Shown: positions 53,809 through 62,698 of the stretch, piece after piece
How positions within the stretch are numbered: the stretch's first letter is position 1
Layout: each line of letters begins with the position of its first letter
NCBI RefSeq assembly: GCF_023349185.1
Contig: NZ_JAKIKY010000004.1
Span: forward strand, 124,001 to 188,000
DNA: 64,000 nt
Reading direction: 5' to 3'
DNA from: Shewanella aquimarina
GTDB taxonomy: Bacteria > Pseudomonadota > Gammaproteobacteria > Enterobacterales > Shewanellaceae
The notes under the pieces: generated by a model
Told to the model about the DNA's origin: nothing
The model's database searches: none
The model's input: the letters and a program-made list of their open reading frames with translations, nothing else
Position numbers and translations under genes: made by a program

Positions 53809-55722
53809 ATGGACAAGCCTGAGATTTTTATCCCCGATAGCGCCGCCAGTGCGCCGGTAACCACCCGCTCAAACCGCCTCGAGCTCCTGGCCCCCGCCAA
53901 GAATGCCGACTATGGTATCGAGGCCATCAAGCATGGTGCCGACGCCGTCTATATCGGTGGCCCAGCCTTCGGTGCCAGGGCGACTGCCGGCAACAGCGTC
54001 GAGGATATCGCGCGTCTGTGTGAGTTTGCCCACCGCTATCACGCCCAGGTGTTTGTCGCCATCAACACCATCTTGATGGACGATGAGCTGGACGCGGCGC
54101 AGAAGCTGATCTGGCAGGTATATGAGGCCGGGGCCGACGCGCTGATCGTGCAGGACATGGGCGTGCTGCAGCTGGATATTCCGCCTATCGCCCTGCACGC
54201 CAGTACCCAGATGGATAACCGTAACCCAGAGAAGGTCGCCTTCTTAGAGCAGGTAGGCTTCTCACAGGTGGTGCTTGCCCGAGAGCTTGGCCTGAGTCAG
54301 ATCCGCGACGTGGCAGCTAAGACTAATATGCAGCTGGAGTTCTTCATCCACGGCGCCCTGTGTGTCGCCTACAGTGGCCTGTGTAACCTGAGTCATGCCT
54401 TTAGCAATCGCAGTGCCAACCGCGGCGAGTGTTCGCAGATGTGCCGTTTGCCGGGGGATCTCAAGACTCGTCAGGGCGAGGTGCTGGCGCAGAACGAACA
54501 CCTCTTGTCTCTCAAAGACAACAACCAGACGGATAACTTAGAGGCGCTGATCGACGCGGGCATTCGCTCATTCAAGATTGAGGGGCGTCTTAAAGATCTC
54601 AGCTATGTAAAGAACGTGACCGCTCACTATCGTCAGGAGCTAGATAAGATCATCGCGCGCCGCCCCGAGTTTGTCGCCTCGAGCCATGGCCGCTGCGAGC
54701 ACAGCTTTACGCCTAACACAGAGAAGACCTTTAACCGTGGCCGCACCGACTACTTCGTTAACGAGCGTAGCCAGGGGGTCAGCGACTTCCGTTCGCCAAA
54801 ATACATCGGCGAAGAGGTGGGCAAGGTGGCGGCCCTGGGCAAAGACTTTATTCAGGTAGAATCGAGCCACAGCTTCAACAATGGTGACGGCCTGTGTTAC
54901 TTCCCGCCTAACTATGAGAAGGCCAAGCAGTCTGACGATAAGCTACAGGGGCTCAGGGTCAACCGCGCCGACGGCAACAAGCTGTATGTGATCGCCGTGC
55001 CGGGCGATCTTAAGGTGGGCGCTACCCTATACCGTAACCATGATCAGGCGTTCGAAACCGTGCTGGCCAAGGAGTCGTCTAAGCGGATCATCAAGGTGGA
55101 CATGACGCTGAGCGATACCCCGGAGGGGGTCGCCCTGACCATGACCGACCAATATGGCCTGAGCGCCACCCGCGAGCTGGAACTCGACAAGAGCCCGGCC
55201 ACAGACGTCGAGAAGGCGCTGAAGAACCTGAACAAGCAGCTAAGAAAGCTGGGCAGCACGGACTTCGAGGCCCGCGAGATCAATATCGAGACCGCCAGTC
55301 CCTGGTTTATGCCGGCTTCCCAGCTTAACGGCCTGCGCCGTGACACGGTTGCCGCCCTGGAGCTGGCGCGCGTTGAGGGCTACGAGCGCCCTCAGGCATG
55401 GAAATACAACCAAGACGCCGTCTATCCCTTCAAGCATCTTAGCTTCATGGGCAACGTGGCCAACGAGAAGGCGAAAGACTTCTACACACGTCATGGGGTG
55501 ATCGAGATAGAAGACACCTATGAGAAGAACGGCGTGACCGAGGATGCGCCGCTGATGGTGACTAAGCACTGCCTGCGCTTTAACTTCAACCTCTGCCCGA
55601 AAGAGGTACCCGGTATAAAGGCGGAGCCGCTGCAGATTGAGATAGGTAAAGATGTGCTTAAGCTGGTCTTCGACTGTCCTAAATGCGAAATGATGGTTGT
55701 CGGCGCTAACCGTCAGGTATAG
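53809..55722 (+). CDS. rlhA: 23S rRNA C2501 hydroxylase RlhA (peptidase U32 family)
   Basis: A 637-residue U32-family protein matching Escherichia RlhA (YdcP), which hydroxylates C2501 of 23S rRNA. The N-terminal TIM-barrel-like part has ELLAPAKN, ADAVYIGGPAFGAR, IHGALCVAYSGLC and NRGECSQMCRLP with conserved cysteines. The DUF3656-type C-terminus follows, with THCLRFNFNLCP-like and CPKCEM segments near the end. TATAAT at 53757-53762 suggests its own promoter. TrhP (YegQ), the tRNA paralogue, is shorter (about 450 residues), so RlhA is preferred. Confidence 0.88.
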   Translation: MDKPEIFIPDSAASAPVTTRSNRLELLAPAKNADYGIEAIKHGADAVYIGGPAFGARATAGNSVEDIARLCEFAHRYHAQVFVAINTILMDDELDAAQKLIWQVYEAGADALIVQDMGVLQLDIPPIALHASTQMDNRNPEKVAFLEQVGFSQVVLARELGLSQIRDVAAKTNMQLEFFIHGALCVAYSGLCNLSHAFSNRSANRGECSQMCRLPGDLKTRQGEVLAQNEHLLSLKDNNQTDNLEALIDAGIRSFKIEGRLKDLSYVKNVTAHYRQELDKIIARRPEFVASSHGRCEHSFTPNTEKTFNRGRTDYFVNERSQGVSDFRSPKYIGEEVGKVAALGKDFIQVESSHSFNNGDGLCYFPPNYEKAKQSDDKLQGLRVNRADGNKLYVIAVPGDLKVGATLYRNHDQAFETVLAKESSKRIIKVDMTLSDTPEGVALTMTDQYGLSATRELELDKSPATDVEKALKNLNKQLRKLGSTDFEAREINIETASPWFMPASQLNGLRRDTVAALELARVEGYERPQAWKYNQDAVYPFKHLSFMGNVANEKAKDFYTRHGVIEIEDTYEKNGVTEDAPLMVTKHCLRFNFNLCPKEVPGIKAEPLQIEIGKDVLKLVFDCPKCEMMVVGANRQV

Positions 55723-55762
55723 GCTAGGGAACAAATTAAGTTCACTTTCAAGGAGATCAAAT

Positions 55763-56137
55763 ATGGGACTGTTAGATGCGCTGATGGGCAATGCTGCCGA
55801 AGTGAACCTGGATGAGTTAGCCCAGGAGCTGGGACCCATCATGGGCGACAACGAGCAGTTAGCGCTGGCTTACCGAGTGGTGCGTGATATGTTTGTGTTT
55901 ACTAACAAGCGCCTTATCCTCATCGACAAGCAGGGCGTGACCGGCAAGAAGGTGAGTTATCACTCTGTGCCCTATAAGGCGATCACCCATTTCGAGGTGG
56001 AAACCGCCGGGACCTTCGACATGGACGCCGAGTTAAAGCTGTGGATCTCGGGCCAGAAAGATCCCCTGGTGAAGGAGCTGAAGAAGGGCACAGACGTGGT
56101 GGGTATCCAGAAGACGATCGCTAACTTCTCGCTCTAG
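55763..56137 (+). CDS. PH-domain (bPH_1-like) protein
   Basis: 124 residues from ATG 55763 with AAGGAG upstream. The sequence (MFVFTNKRLILIDKQGVTGKKVSYHSVPYKAITHFEVETAGTFDMDAELKLWISG) fits bacterial PH-like family 1. Soluble and acidic. Follows rlhA by 40 nt. Function unknown. Confidence 0.86.
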   Translation: MGLLDALMGNAAEVNLDELAQELGPIMGDNEQLALAYRVVRDMFVFTNKRLILIDKQGVTGKKVSYHSVPYKAITHFEVETAGTFDMDAELKLWISGQKDPLVKELKKGTDVVGIQKTIANFSL

Positions 56138-56176
56138 GCGATGACTCCTCGATTTAGTCGCCTTATCGACCCTTAC

Positions 56177-56203
56177 AAGCCCAGGCCTAGCCCTGGGCTT
56201 TTT
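56177..56203 (+). terminator. Terminator of the PH-domain gene, overlapping the ATPase gene end
   Basis: AAGCCCAGG (56177-56185), loop CCTAGC, CCTGGGCTT (56192-56200) then TTT. The stem includes the reverse-strand stop codon of the ATPase gene (56187-56189). Confidence 0.82.
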
Positions 56204-57374
56204 GTTGCCAGTTCCAGCTTGGGGTCGAGAGCAGATCTTGCCCCAATACCTTGGTCTGCCCCAATTGTTTATCTAGTTCGATGAGCTGGCAGGATTCAAA
56301 TTCGTTCAGGGCGTTAATTAGGCGATTGGCGTGGGAGACCACCCATAGCTGACACACCTCAGATGCCTTGGCGATAAGCCTGGCCAGTGCCGGTAGCAGA
56401 TCCGGATGCAGGCTGGTTTCTGGCTCGTTCAATACCATCAGCTCCGGCGGCCTGGGTGTCAGCAAGGCCGCGATCAACAGCAGATACCTTAAGGTGCCAT
56501 CGGAGAGTTCTTTGGCATTGAGGGGTCTGAGCAGCCCCTGCTGATGAAAGTTGACGCTTAACAGGCCACCTGCCTGGTAGTCTATGGTGACATGGGCGCC
56601 GGGAAAGGCATCACTCACCGCCTCGTCGAAGCTTTCCTTATCGCCTATCTCGAAGATGGTCTGAATCGCCGAGGCCAGATCCCGGCCATCATGGTGCAAC
56701 ACTGGGGTGCGGGTACCCAGCTCCGGCTGACGCGCGGGCGCCTCGCTGTCGCTGCGAAAATGATCGTAGAAGCGCCAGGCGCGGATGCTGTCTCTGAGTC
56801 TTAACACCTCGGGCGTGCGGGTGGGATCCGACAGCTCGGTGAAGATGCTGTCGCCGTGCTGCATATGCTGATTCAGGCTCTGCCAGCCATCTTGCCCCCC
56901 TTGCTGGGCACGCCCCTTCACCATGGGGCCACGTCGCTCCACCAGTACGGCGGCGGGTCGATACTTGTTGCCGACCCAGATCGCCTCACGTTTTATCTGA
57001 GGATCTAGCCCAAAGAGGGTGGTGCTGTCGGGCTTAGGCAGACCAAGCTCAATCAGGTAGCTAAACTCGTCGCCGGCAAAGCCCAGTTTTAACCGCTTAG
57101 TCTGTTGGCGAACCGTAGGCGTGATTTCTGTCTCGCCGCTTAACATTCCTTTGGTAAGGTTTTCCGGTCCCGCCCAGAAGCAGGAGTCTAATCCGCCCTC
57201 CTGAGCCAGGGCATTGACTACGCCGCCTTGTGCCGTTTGTGCCAGCAGGCGTAGCGCCTTATAGAGATTGGATTTACCACTGCCGTTGGCGCCTGTCACC
57301 AGATTGAGCTGGCCAAGAGGCAGACGTATGTCGCGTAATGAACGGTAGTTACTGATGGCTAAGGTGGTGAGCAT
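56187..57374 (-). CDS. RecF/OLD-like AAA-family ATPase
   Basis: A 395-residue SMC/ABC-type ATPase. Walker A GANGSGKS (28-35), signature-like KELSDGTLRYLLL (288-300) and Walker B VLNEPETSLHP (314-324), with a conserved His in WVVSHANRL. No TOPRIM nuclease or other effector is fused, and none is adjacent. Such stand-alone ATPases occur in DNA-repair, overcoming-lysogenisation and defence contexts. The precise role is unknown. Stops at 56187 within a terminator shared with the convergent PH gene. Confidence 0.83.
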   Translation of the reverse strand: MLTTLAISNYRSLRDIRLPLGQLNLVTGANGSGKSNLYKALRLLAQTAQGGVVNALAQEGGLDSCFWAGPENLTKGMLSGETEITPTVRQQTKRLKLGFAGDEFSYLIELGLPKPDSTTLFGLDPQIKREAIWVGNKYRPAAVLVERRGPMVKGRAQQGGQDGWQSLNQHMQHGDSIFTELSDPTRTPEVLRLRDSIRAWRFYDHFRSDSEAPARQPELGTRTPVLHHDGRDLASAIQTIFEIGDKESFDEAVSDAFPGAHVTIDYQAGGLLSVNFHQQGLLRPLNAKELSDGTLRYLLLIAALLTPRPPELMVLNEPETSLHPDLLPALARLIAKASEVCQLWVVSHANRLINALNEFESCQLIELDKQLGQTKVLGQDLLSTPSWNWQQKAQG

Positions 57375-57458
57375 GGCTTATTCGGATTGAGATGAGCTTG
57401 GATCAATAGTGGCATCTTTAATCTCTCGATGCCATAAAAGGCCAGGAGGAAAATGAGC

Positions 57459-57752
57459 TTAGCCCTGATTTTGCTTGGCCAGATGCACCTTACGCTCGGG
57501 CGTGTAGTGCCACCAGGGCTGCGCCTCCTCCCCTTCCATGAAACGCACCGCGGCGATAAAGACATCGATGACGCAGGGGTCGTGACGTTCGCCCGTGATG
57601 GCTTCGAGCCTGGCGTGCATCTGGTAAGGATCTTGCCCAATAAGATCGCTCGGCTGCGTTAGCCCAAGCTTTTGAAAGTCCTCAGCGGTGGCCTTGCCCA
57701 CATTGGGGATCATGGTAAATGTGGTGATGCAATCTCGCCCGGCTTTGTTCAT
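57459..57752 (-). CDS. Cdd1/helix-hairpin-helix protein
   Basis: A 97-residue protein with a helix-hairpin-helix start (IPNVGKATAEDFQKLGLTQPSDLIGQDP), then CVIDVFIAAVRFMEGE, which fits the Cdd1 'pathogenicity locus' family (related to mitomycin-resistance annotations). AGGAG precedes the ATG. Probably DNA-associated. Lies just upstream of the ATPase on the same strand, 84 nt apart. Confidence 0.82.
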   Translation of the reverse strand: MNKAGRDCITTFTMIPNVGKATAEDFQKLGLTQPSDLIGQDPYQMHARLEAITGERHDPCVIDVFIAAVRFMEGEEAQPWWHYTPERKVHLAKQNQG

Positions 57753-57814
57753 GAGCTGCTCCTATTGATATGGTTAAAGTGTAGGGTCTATTACTGGCGG
57801 TCTGCTGGTGGTTT

Positions 57815-58408
57815 TTATGCCCACAGGGCGTAGCCGACGGCGATCAGCATGGCGATGGCGAAGAAAATTCGCAGCGCTCTTGCCGCGCGCGGGCGGGAAA
57901 ACAGCGGTCGCAGCAGGCCTCCGAAGGCTAGCCAGAGGCTGTCTACCAGGGTGGCGACAAGCAGGGCGCAGATACCTGTGGCCAGATAGCCCAGGCTGGT
58001 GTTCTCGAGTGGCAGCAAGAACTGGGAGAAGATGGCCAGAAAGGCCGCATAGGCCTTGGGGTTGAGCAGGTTGAGGATAAAGCCATCCCTAAAACTCGGC
58101 GCACGCTGGGCCGCATCCAACTGGGTGCAGGGGGCGCTGGCGATCTTATAGGCGATAAAGGCGATATAGGCGGCGCCCAGTAGTTGGCAGGTGAGCCTTA
58201 GCTCGGGAAAGCGGCTAAACAGGGCGGCGAGTCCAATGCTGGCGCCAACAATGGCGACCGAGAGTCCCAGGAGTATGCCCGCAAGAAAGGGGGCGCCGCG
58301 TCTGATGCCAAAGGTGGCCCCTGTGGCGGCAAGCGCCAGTGGCGCGGGCCCTGGCGAGCCCAGGAGTAATCCAGTTGCTGCGATTAACGAAAGTAGTGAT
58401 TCCAACAT
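57815..58408 (-). CDS. LysE/RhtB-family amino-acid exporter
   Basis: 197 residues from ATG 58408, which follows AAGGAG at 6 nt. Six hydrophobic helices; the signature GLLLGSPGPAPLAL near the N-terminus and LNLLNPKAYAAFLA in the middle are diagnostic of the LysE translocator family. Substrate unknown. Confidence 0.9.
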   Translation of the reverse strand: MLESLLSLIAATGLLLGSPGPAPLALAATGATFGIRRGAPFLAGILLGLSVAIVGASIGLAALFSRFPELRLTCQLLGAAYIAFIAYKIASAPCTQLDAAQRAPSFRDGFILNLLNPKAYAAFLAIFSQFLLPLENTSLGYLATGICALLVATLVDSLWLAFGGLLRPLFSRPRAARALRIFFAIAMLIAVGYALWA

Positions 58409-58664
58409 GCCAGGCTCCTTGTGACGCATATTTCATTGGGTAACCCATTTACCCGGACTCAGCATCATATCCTGAATGGCAGGCGTGTAAAGTCATCACC
58501 TAAACTGTCGAGGCGACCTGGCTGCAAGTTTATCGCTACACCTGCACAGCTTTCCTTACAGACTCTCATATAGCAGCGCTTACTGTTGCACTTTCTGTTG
58601 CACTTACTGTTGTTAATGACAGCCCTTGCTTGGTTTCGCTGTTTCTCACTCTACTTCGACAGCG

Positions 58665-59564
58665 CTATTCGGGCTGGTGTTTGACTATGTCTTGCTGCCA
58701 GCGCTCGGCGAGAAAGTCGATGAAGTGACGAATGAGATGTTGCTGATAGCTTCGCGACAGATAGACGGCCCATAGCTGCTTGCTCGGCAGATGATAGTCG
58801 GGCAGCAGCTCGACCAGCTCCCCCGAGCTCAGGTGTGCATTGGCGAGGTCGCAGGGCAGGTGGATGATGCCCTTACCCCGTAGCGCGGCCTTGAGGAGCA
58901 CGCCCATGTCGTTAGCCTGTAGGTTGCCGCTAATCGGTTGCTCAATGTTTTGATTGTCTTTTACAAATCGCCAGCTGTTTTGGCTGACATGGATCAGGCA
59001 GTTGTGCACGGCGAGCTCGCCGAGCTCAGTGATGGGCTCATGCCCGGCGAGATAGTCCGGCGAGGCGCACAGCACAGAGTCAATCTGCATCAGGCGGCGG
59101 GCGATCAGGCTCTCGTCGGGCTGCTGGGTATAACGCAGGGCGATATCCACCCGCTCGTCGACCAGCTGCACCATCTCATCCGACAGCACCAGCTGTACCT
59201 TGACCTCTGGGTGTGCCTGGGTGAAGTCGTCTACCGCATCGAACAGTAGCGCCTGACCCAGGCCGATGGGGCTGGCGATGCGTATGCTGCCGACCAATTC
59301 TTGTCGGTGGCGCTGGGCGCGGTTTTGCAGGGCGGCGACCTCATCGAGGATCTTCTGACAATAGAGAAACGCCTCTTCGCCCTGCACGCTCAGGCTGACG
59401 CTACGTGTGGTGCGATGCAGCAGGCGCAGCCCCAGCCAGCATTCCACCTCTTGAATATGGCGGGAGACCTGTAGTCGGCTCAGGTTCAGTTGCTCGGCGG
59501 CCTGGGTGAAGCTGCCGCAGCTGGCGACCTCGACGAAGCTGCGGATAGCCCTGATCTTATCCAA
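58665..59564 (-). CDS. LysR-family transcriptional regulator
   Basis: 299 residues from TTG 59564 (MDKIRAIRSFVEVASCGSFTQAAEQLNLSRLQVSRHIQEVE), supported by TAAGG 8 nt upstream; a TTG seven codons earlier lacks one. N-terminal winged helix (1-60) and a periplasmic-binding-like effector domain (about 90-295). Divergent from the NAD(P)-binding gene at 59696 and probably its regulator. Two 15-bp near-identical direct repeats (59559-59573 and 59585-59599) overlap and precede the start. Confidence 0.9.
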   Translation of the reverse strand: MDKIRAIRSFVEVASCGSFTQAAEQLNLSRLQVSRHIQEVECWLGLRLLHRTTRSVSLSVQGEEAFLYCQKILDEVAALQNRAQRHRQELVGSIRIASPIGLGQALLFDAVDDFTQAHPEVKVQLVLSDEMVQLVDERVDIALRYTQQPDESLIARRLMQIDSVLCASPDYLAGHEPITELGELAVHNCLIHVSQNSWRFVKDNQNIEQPISGNLQANDMGVLLKAALRGKGIIHLPCDLANAHLSSGELVELLPDYHLPSKQLWAVYLSRSYQQHLIRHFIDFLAERWQQDIVKHQPE

Positions 59565-59599
59565 ATTAGTAACCTTATTTTGCAATCCAGATTAGTAAC
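59559..59599. promoter_or_regulatory. 15-bp direct repeats at the LysR gene start
   Basis: ATCCAAATTAGTAAC (59559-59573) and ATCCAGATTAGTAAC (59585-59599) differ at one base and are spaced 26 bp apart. They sit over the LysR translation start, about 100-135 bp from the divergent gene. A direct-repeat operator for autoregulation is plausible. Confidence 0.55.
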
Positions 59600-59695
59600 A
59601 CAGAGTGAAACAATGATGCTCTACCTAAGCTGTTTATCACGATAAGCGGGCTAAGTAAACTGATGCCAATTTAGTCAGATAGTGAGGAACAGAAG

Positions 59696-60337
59696 ATGAA
59701 TATAGCGATCATTGGCGCCACGGGTTGGATAGGCAGTACCTTGATGCAGGAAGCCTTAAGCCGCCAATTGCCGGTCACCGCCCTGGTGAGAGACCCGGCT
59801 AAATTAACCGGTGAGTTAGCAGATCAGGTTACGGCGCGGCCCTTAGATCTTGAGCTGGCCATAGACCCTCAGGTGTTTGAGGGGATCGATCTGGTGATCG
59901 CCGCCGTGGGCGGACGCGCCTCGGGTCAGCATCAGCTGATGCCATCGAGCGCCAAGGCGCTACTCGAGGTGCTGCCTAAGACGCAGGTGAAGCGTCTGTT
60001 GTGGGTCGGCGGTGCAGGTAGCCTTGAGGTGGCTCCCGGTGTGACCTTAGTGCAATCGCCGGACTTTCCGCCAGAGTATAAGGATGAGGCTTTGGCGCAG
60101 GGTGAAGCGCTTAAGGTGTTTAGAGAGAGCGACTCGGCCGTTAACTGGACCTTTGTCAGCCCGGCCGCCGAGATCTATCCAGGTGATAGCGAAGCTGCTT
60201 ACCGCATTGGCGGGGATCAGTTTTTCACCGATGACGTGGGACGCAGCCGCATCTCGGTAACGGATTACGCTAAGGCGATGTTAGATCTCATCGCTTCAGA
60301 TGACTATGGCCGTCAGCGGATCAGCGTCGCCTACTAA
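59696..60337 (+). CDS. NAD(P)-binding protein, NmrA/atypical SDR-like
   Basis: A 213-residue single-domain Rossmann protein with dinucleotide-binding GATGWIG (7-13) and a short-chain-dehydrogenase-like ending (YAKAMLDLI). The usual Tyr-Lys catalytic pair is not obvious. Close to NmrA/YwnB-type proteins. GAGGAACAG precedes the ATG. Divergently transcribed from the LysR gene; a terminator follows. Confidence 0.85.
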   Translation: MNIAIIGATGWIGSTLMQEALSRQLPVTALVRDPAKLTGELADQVTARPLDLELAIDPQVFEGIDLVIAAVGGRASGQHQLMPSSAKALLEVLPKTQVKRLLWVGGAGSLEVAPGVTLVQSPDFPPEYKDEALAQGEALKVFRESDSAVNWTFVSPAAEIYPGDSEAAYRIGGDQFFTDDVGRSRISVTDYAKAMLDLIASDDYGRQRISVAY

Positions 60338-60368
60338 GAAGCGACAAGGGGATCTGGCCCTGATACAG

Positions 60369-60396
60369 AAAAAGCCACTCTATGAGTGGCTTTTTT
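60369..60396. terminator. Bidirectional terminator
   Basis: AAAAGCCACTC, loop TAT, GAGTGGCTTTTTT. Lies between the convergent NmrA-like gene and rpiA. Confidence 0.92.
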
Positions 60397-60439
60397 ATGA
60401 GGCCTTATTTTAAGGCTGTTTTATAAGGTTTAGTCTGGC

Positions 60440-61099
60440 CTATGGCTTAACCGTCTTGACGCCTTCAGGGGTGCCGACCAGCAGCACGTCTGCGCCGCGG
60501 TTGGCGAACAGGCCGTTGGTGACCACGCCGACGATCTGGTTGATCTGCTCTTCCAGCTCTTTTGGATTAACGATCTTCATGTTGTAGACATCGAGGATCA
60601 CGTTGCCGTTATCTGTGACAACGCCTTCACGGTAGACAGGATCGCCACCTAGTTTCACCAGCTCGCGTGCCACGTAAGAGCGCGCCATAGGGATCACTTC
60701 GACCGGCAGCGGGAACTCGCCCAATACCTCAACTTCCTTGGTGTTATCCACGATACAGACGAACTTGTCGGCCACGGCGGCGACAATCTTCTCGCGGGTC
60801 AATGCGGCGCCGCCACCCTTGATCATGTCCATGTGGCCGTTGATCTCATCGGCACCATCGACATAGACAGAGAGTTGATCGACAGAGTTAAGGTCAAAAA
60901 CCGGGATCCCCAGCGCCTTCATCTTCTCGGTAGAGGCTTCAGAGCTAGACACTGCACCTTCGATGTCGGCCTTCATGGTGGCCAGGGCATCGATGAAGTG
61001 GTTAACGGTCGAGCCGGTACCTACGCCGACAATACTGTCTTTCTCAACATACTCGAGCGCAGCCCATCCGGCGGCTTTTTTCATTTCATCTTGAGTCAT
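60440..61099 (-). CDS. rpiA: Ribose-5-phosphate isomerase A
   Basis: A 219-residue isomerase of the pentose phosphate pathway interconverting ribose-5- and ribulose-5-phosphate. [15 protein letters not shown] (about 21-35), the DGADEI loop and the [12 protein letters not shown] loop are conserved as in Escherichia RpiA (219 residues). AGGA precedes the ATG. Copy 2 of the miniature element is upstream of it, about 110 bp before the ATG. Confidence 0.97.
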   Translation of the reverse strand: MTQDEMKKAAGWAALEYVEKDSIVGVGTGSTVNHFIDALATMKADIEGAVSSSEASTEKMKALGIPVFDLNSVDQLSVYVDGADEINGHMDMIKGGGAALTREKIVAAVADKFVCIVDNTKEVEVLGEFPLPVEVIPMARSYVARELVKLGGDPVYREGVVTDNGNVILDVYNMKIVNPKELEEQINQIVGVVTNGLFANRGADVLLVGTPEGVKTVKP

Positions 61100-61209
61100 A
61101 AGGAGTTCCTATAAGGATAAACGAAGTATTTTGTCGTCATTATACCTTTAGTTCTCCTCGGGAGTATGTCAAATGACGCAGTTTGTTACTTTAGCGAAGA
61201 ATTTATCTA

Positions 61210-61473
61210 GGGCCTGTTGACCTTTTGAGAACAATTTTTGTTCTAATTGAGCACGTTCAAATCGCGGTATGAGGCTTGAAGTATAGTTATTCTATATAAA
61301 AGCCGAGTAACAAAGAGTTGAACGTGCTCAAGACGAACCCTGCGGGCAGCGTCTGTATCATTTTTCTACTGCGTTATCGCTCATTGATGTAGCACACCAC
61401 ATTACAATCGCTCTGCCTTGTATAAAAGCGATACAGAATGCTGCAAAAATGAACGCGAAAGATAAACAGGCCC
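61210..61473 (+). mobile_element. Miniature inverted-repeat element, copy 2 (264 bp)
   Basis: Same length and orientation as 47993-48256, with four substitutions by eye. Flanked by TA on both sides (61208-61209 and 61474-61475), consistent with a TA target-site duplication as made by IS630/Tc1-type transposition. It sits in the divergent region between rpiA and the DUF808 gene, without disrupting a gene. Its right end carries an ATG at 61449-61451 opening only a short frame. Confidence 0.88.
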
Positions 61474-61664
61474 TAGGGGAAATTTGTGTGAAATCTCTCA
61501 ACTTAGGCCTGTGGTGGGGGATTTGCATGGGACTGACTGGAAAAATACCCGGGTTCAGAGTACGTTAGCTGTCAACATTAGCCCTCTTGCGATTAATTGG
61601 TTAGAGGCCTCGTGCCCAAGTCGGGTAGCGGGTAAAGGATATTGAGTAGAGAAAAGGAGAGAGC

Positions 61665-62588
61665 ATGGCAGGCGCGAGTCTATTGAGCTTGTTGGATGAT
61701 ATTGCAGCCATTTTGGATGATGTGGCCCTGATGAGTAAGGTCGCGGCGCGCAAGACAGCCGGGGTGCTGGGGGATGACCTGGCGTTAAACGCTCAACAGG
61801 TATCAGGCGTCAACGCCGATCGTGAGCTGCCCGTGGTGTGGGCGGTGGCCAAGGGCTCGCTGCGAAACAAGCTGATCTTAGTGCCGGCGGCGCTCTTGAT
61901 TAGCGCCTTCATCCCCTGGGCGGTGACACCGCTGCTGATGTTCGGCGGCCTGTTTCTCTGCTATGAGGGCTTCGAGAAGGTATATCACTCCCTGACCCAC
62001 AAGCATGAGCCTGCCATGACTCAGAGCGAGATGGCTAAGGCGGCGGAGGATCTCAAGGCCTTCGAGAAGCAGAAGGTGGCCGGCGCGATCCGCACCGATT
62101 TCGTGCTGTCGGCGGAGATCATCGCCATTACCCTTGGGGTGGTGGCCGAGAGTAGTTTCATGACCCAAGTGGTGACTCTGGCGATCATCGCCGTGCTGAT
62201 GACAGTAGGTGTCTACGGCCTGGTGGCGGGCATCGTGAAGCTGGATGATGCGGGGCTCTACCTGAGCCAGCGCCAGGGGGATGGCCTGCTGCGCCGTCTG
62301 GGTCGTAAGTTAGGCGGCGCCCTGGTGAACGCCGCGCCCTACCTGATGCGCGGCCTGACCGTGGTGGGCACCATCGCCATGTTCATGGTGGGGGGCGGCA
62401 TCCTCACCCATGGCATTCACCTGATCGCAGACTATTTTGAGCAGGCGGCCCATTGGGTGGCAGAGCTTAGCCTGGTGGGGCCGGTTTTAGCCTGGATGAC
62501 CCCGAGTCTGCTCAACGCCCTGTTTGGTGTTCTGGTGGGCGCGGTGGCCCTTGTTGTGATGTCGCTGATTGGGCGGCTTCGCAACTGA
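61665..62588 (+). CDS. DUF808 (YedI) membrane protein
   Basis: A 307-residue inner-membrane protein matching Escherichia YedI (305 residues): ASLLSLLDDIAAILDDVALMSKVAARKTAGVLGDDLALNA at the start, FLCYEGFEKV and GGGILTHGIH in the membrane part. About six hydrophobic helices. Function unknown. AAAGGAGAGAG precedes the ATG. Confidence 0.93.
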   Translation: MAGASLLSLLDDIAAILDDVALMSKVAARKTAGVLGDDLALNAQQVSGVNADRELPVVWAVAKGSLRNKLILVPAALLISAFIPWAVTPLLMFGGLFLCYEGFEKVYHSLTHKHEPAMTQSEMAKAAEDLKAFEKQKVAGAIRTDFVLSAEIIAITLGVVAESSFMTQVVTLAIIAVLMTVGVYGLVAGIVKLDDAGLYLSQRQGDGLLRRLGRKLGGALVNAAPYLMRGLTVVGTIAMFMVGGGILTHGIHLIADYFEQAAHWVAELSLVGPVLAWMTPSLLNALFGVLVGAVALVVMSLIGRLRN

Positions 62589-62698
62589 TATTTGGCCGTT
62601 AGATGTAGCATAATGTATCAGTAACAACTTGTATCTTATATTGTTTTCTAATTTACGGACTCGTAACATCCCTCTCGTGACACGCTTTGGGGACTGTG

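Noticed and set aside
61449..61600. Short frame opened by the ATG at the right end of element copy 2
   Set aside because: Ends after about 39 codons in unrelated sequence; no ribosome site and no resemblance. Useful only as evidence that the ATG belongs to the element.
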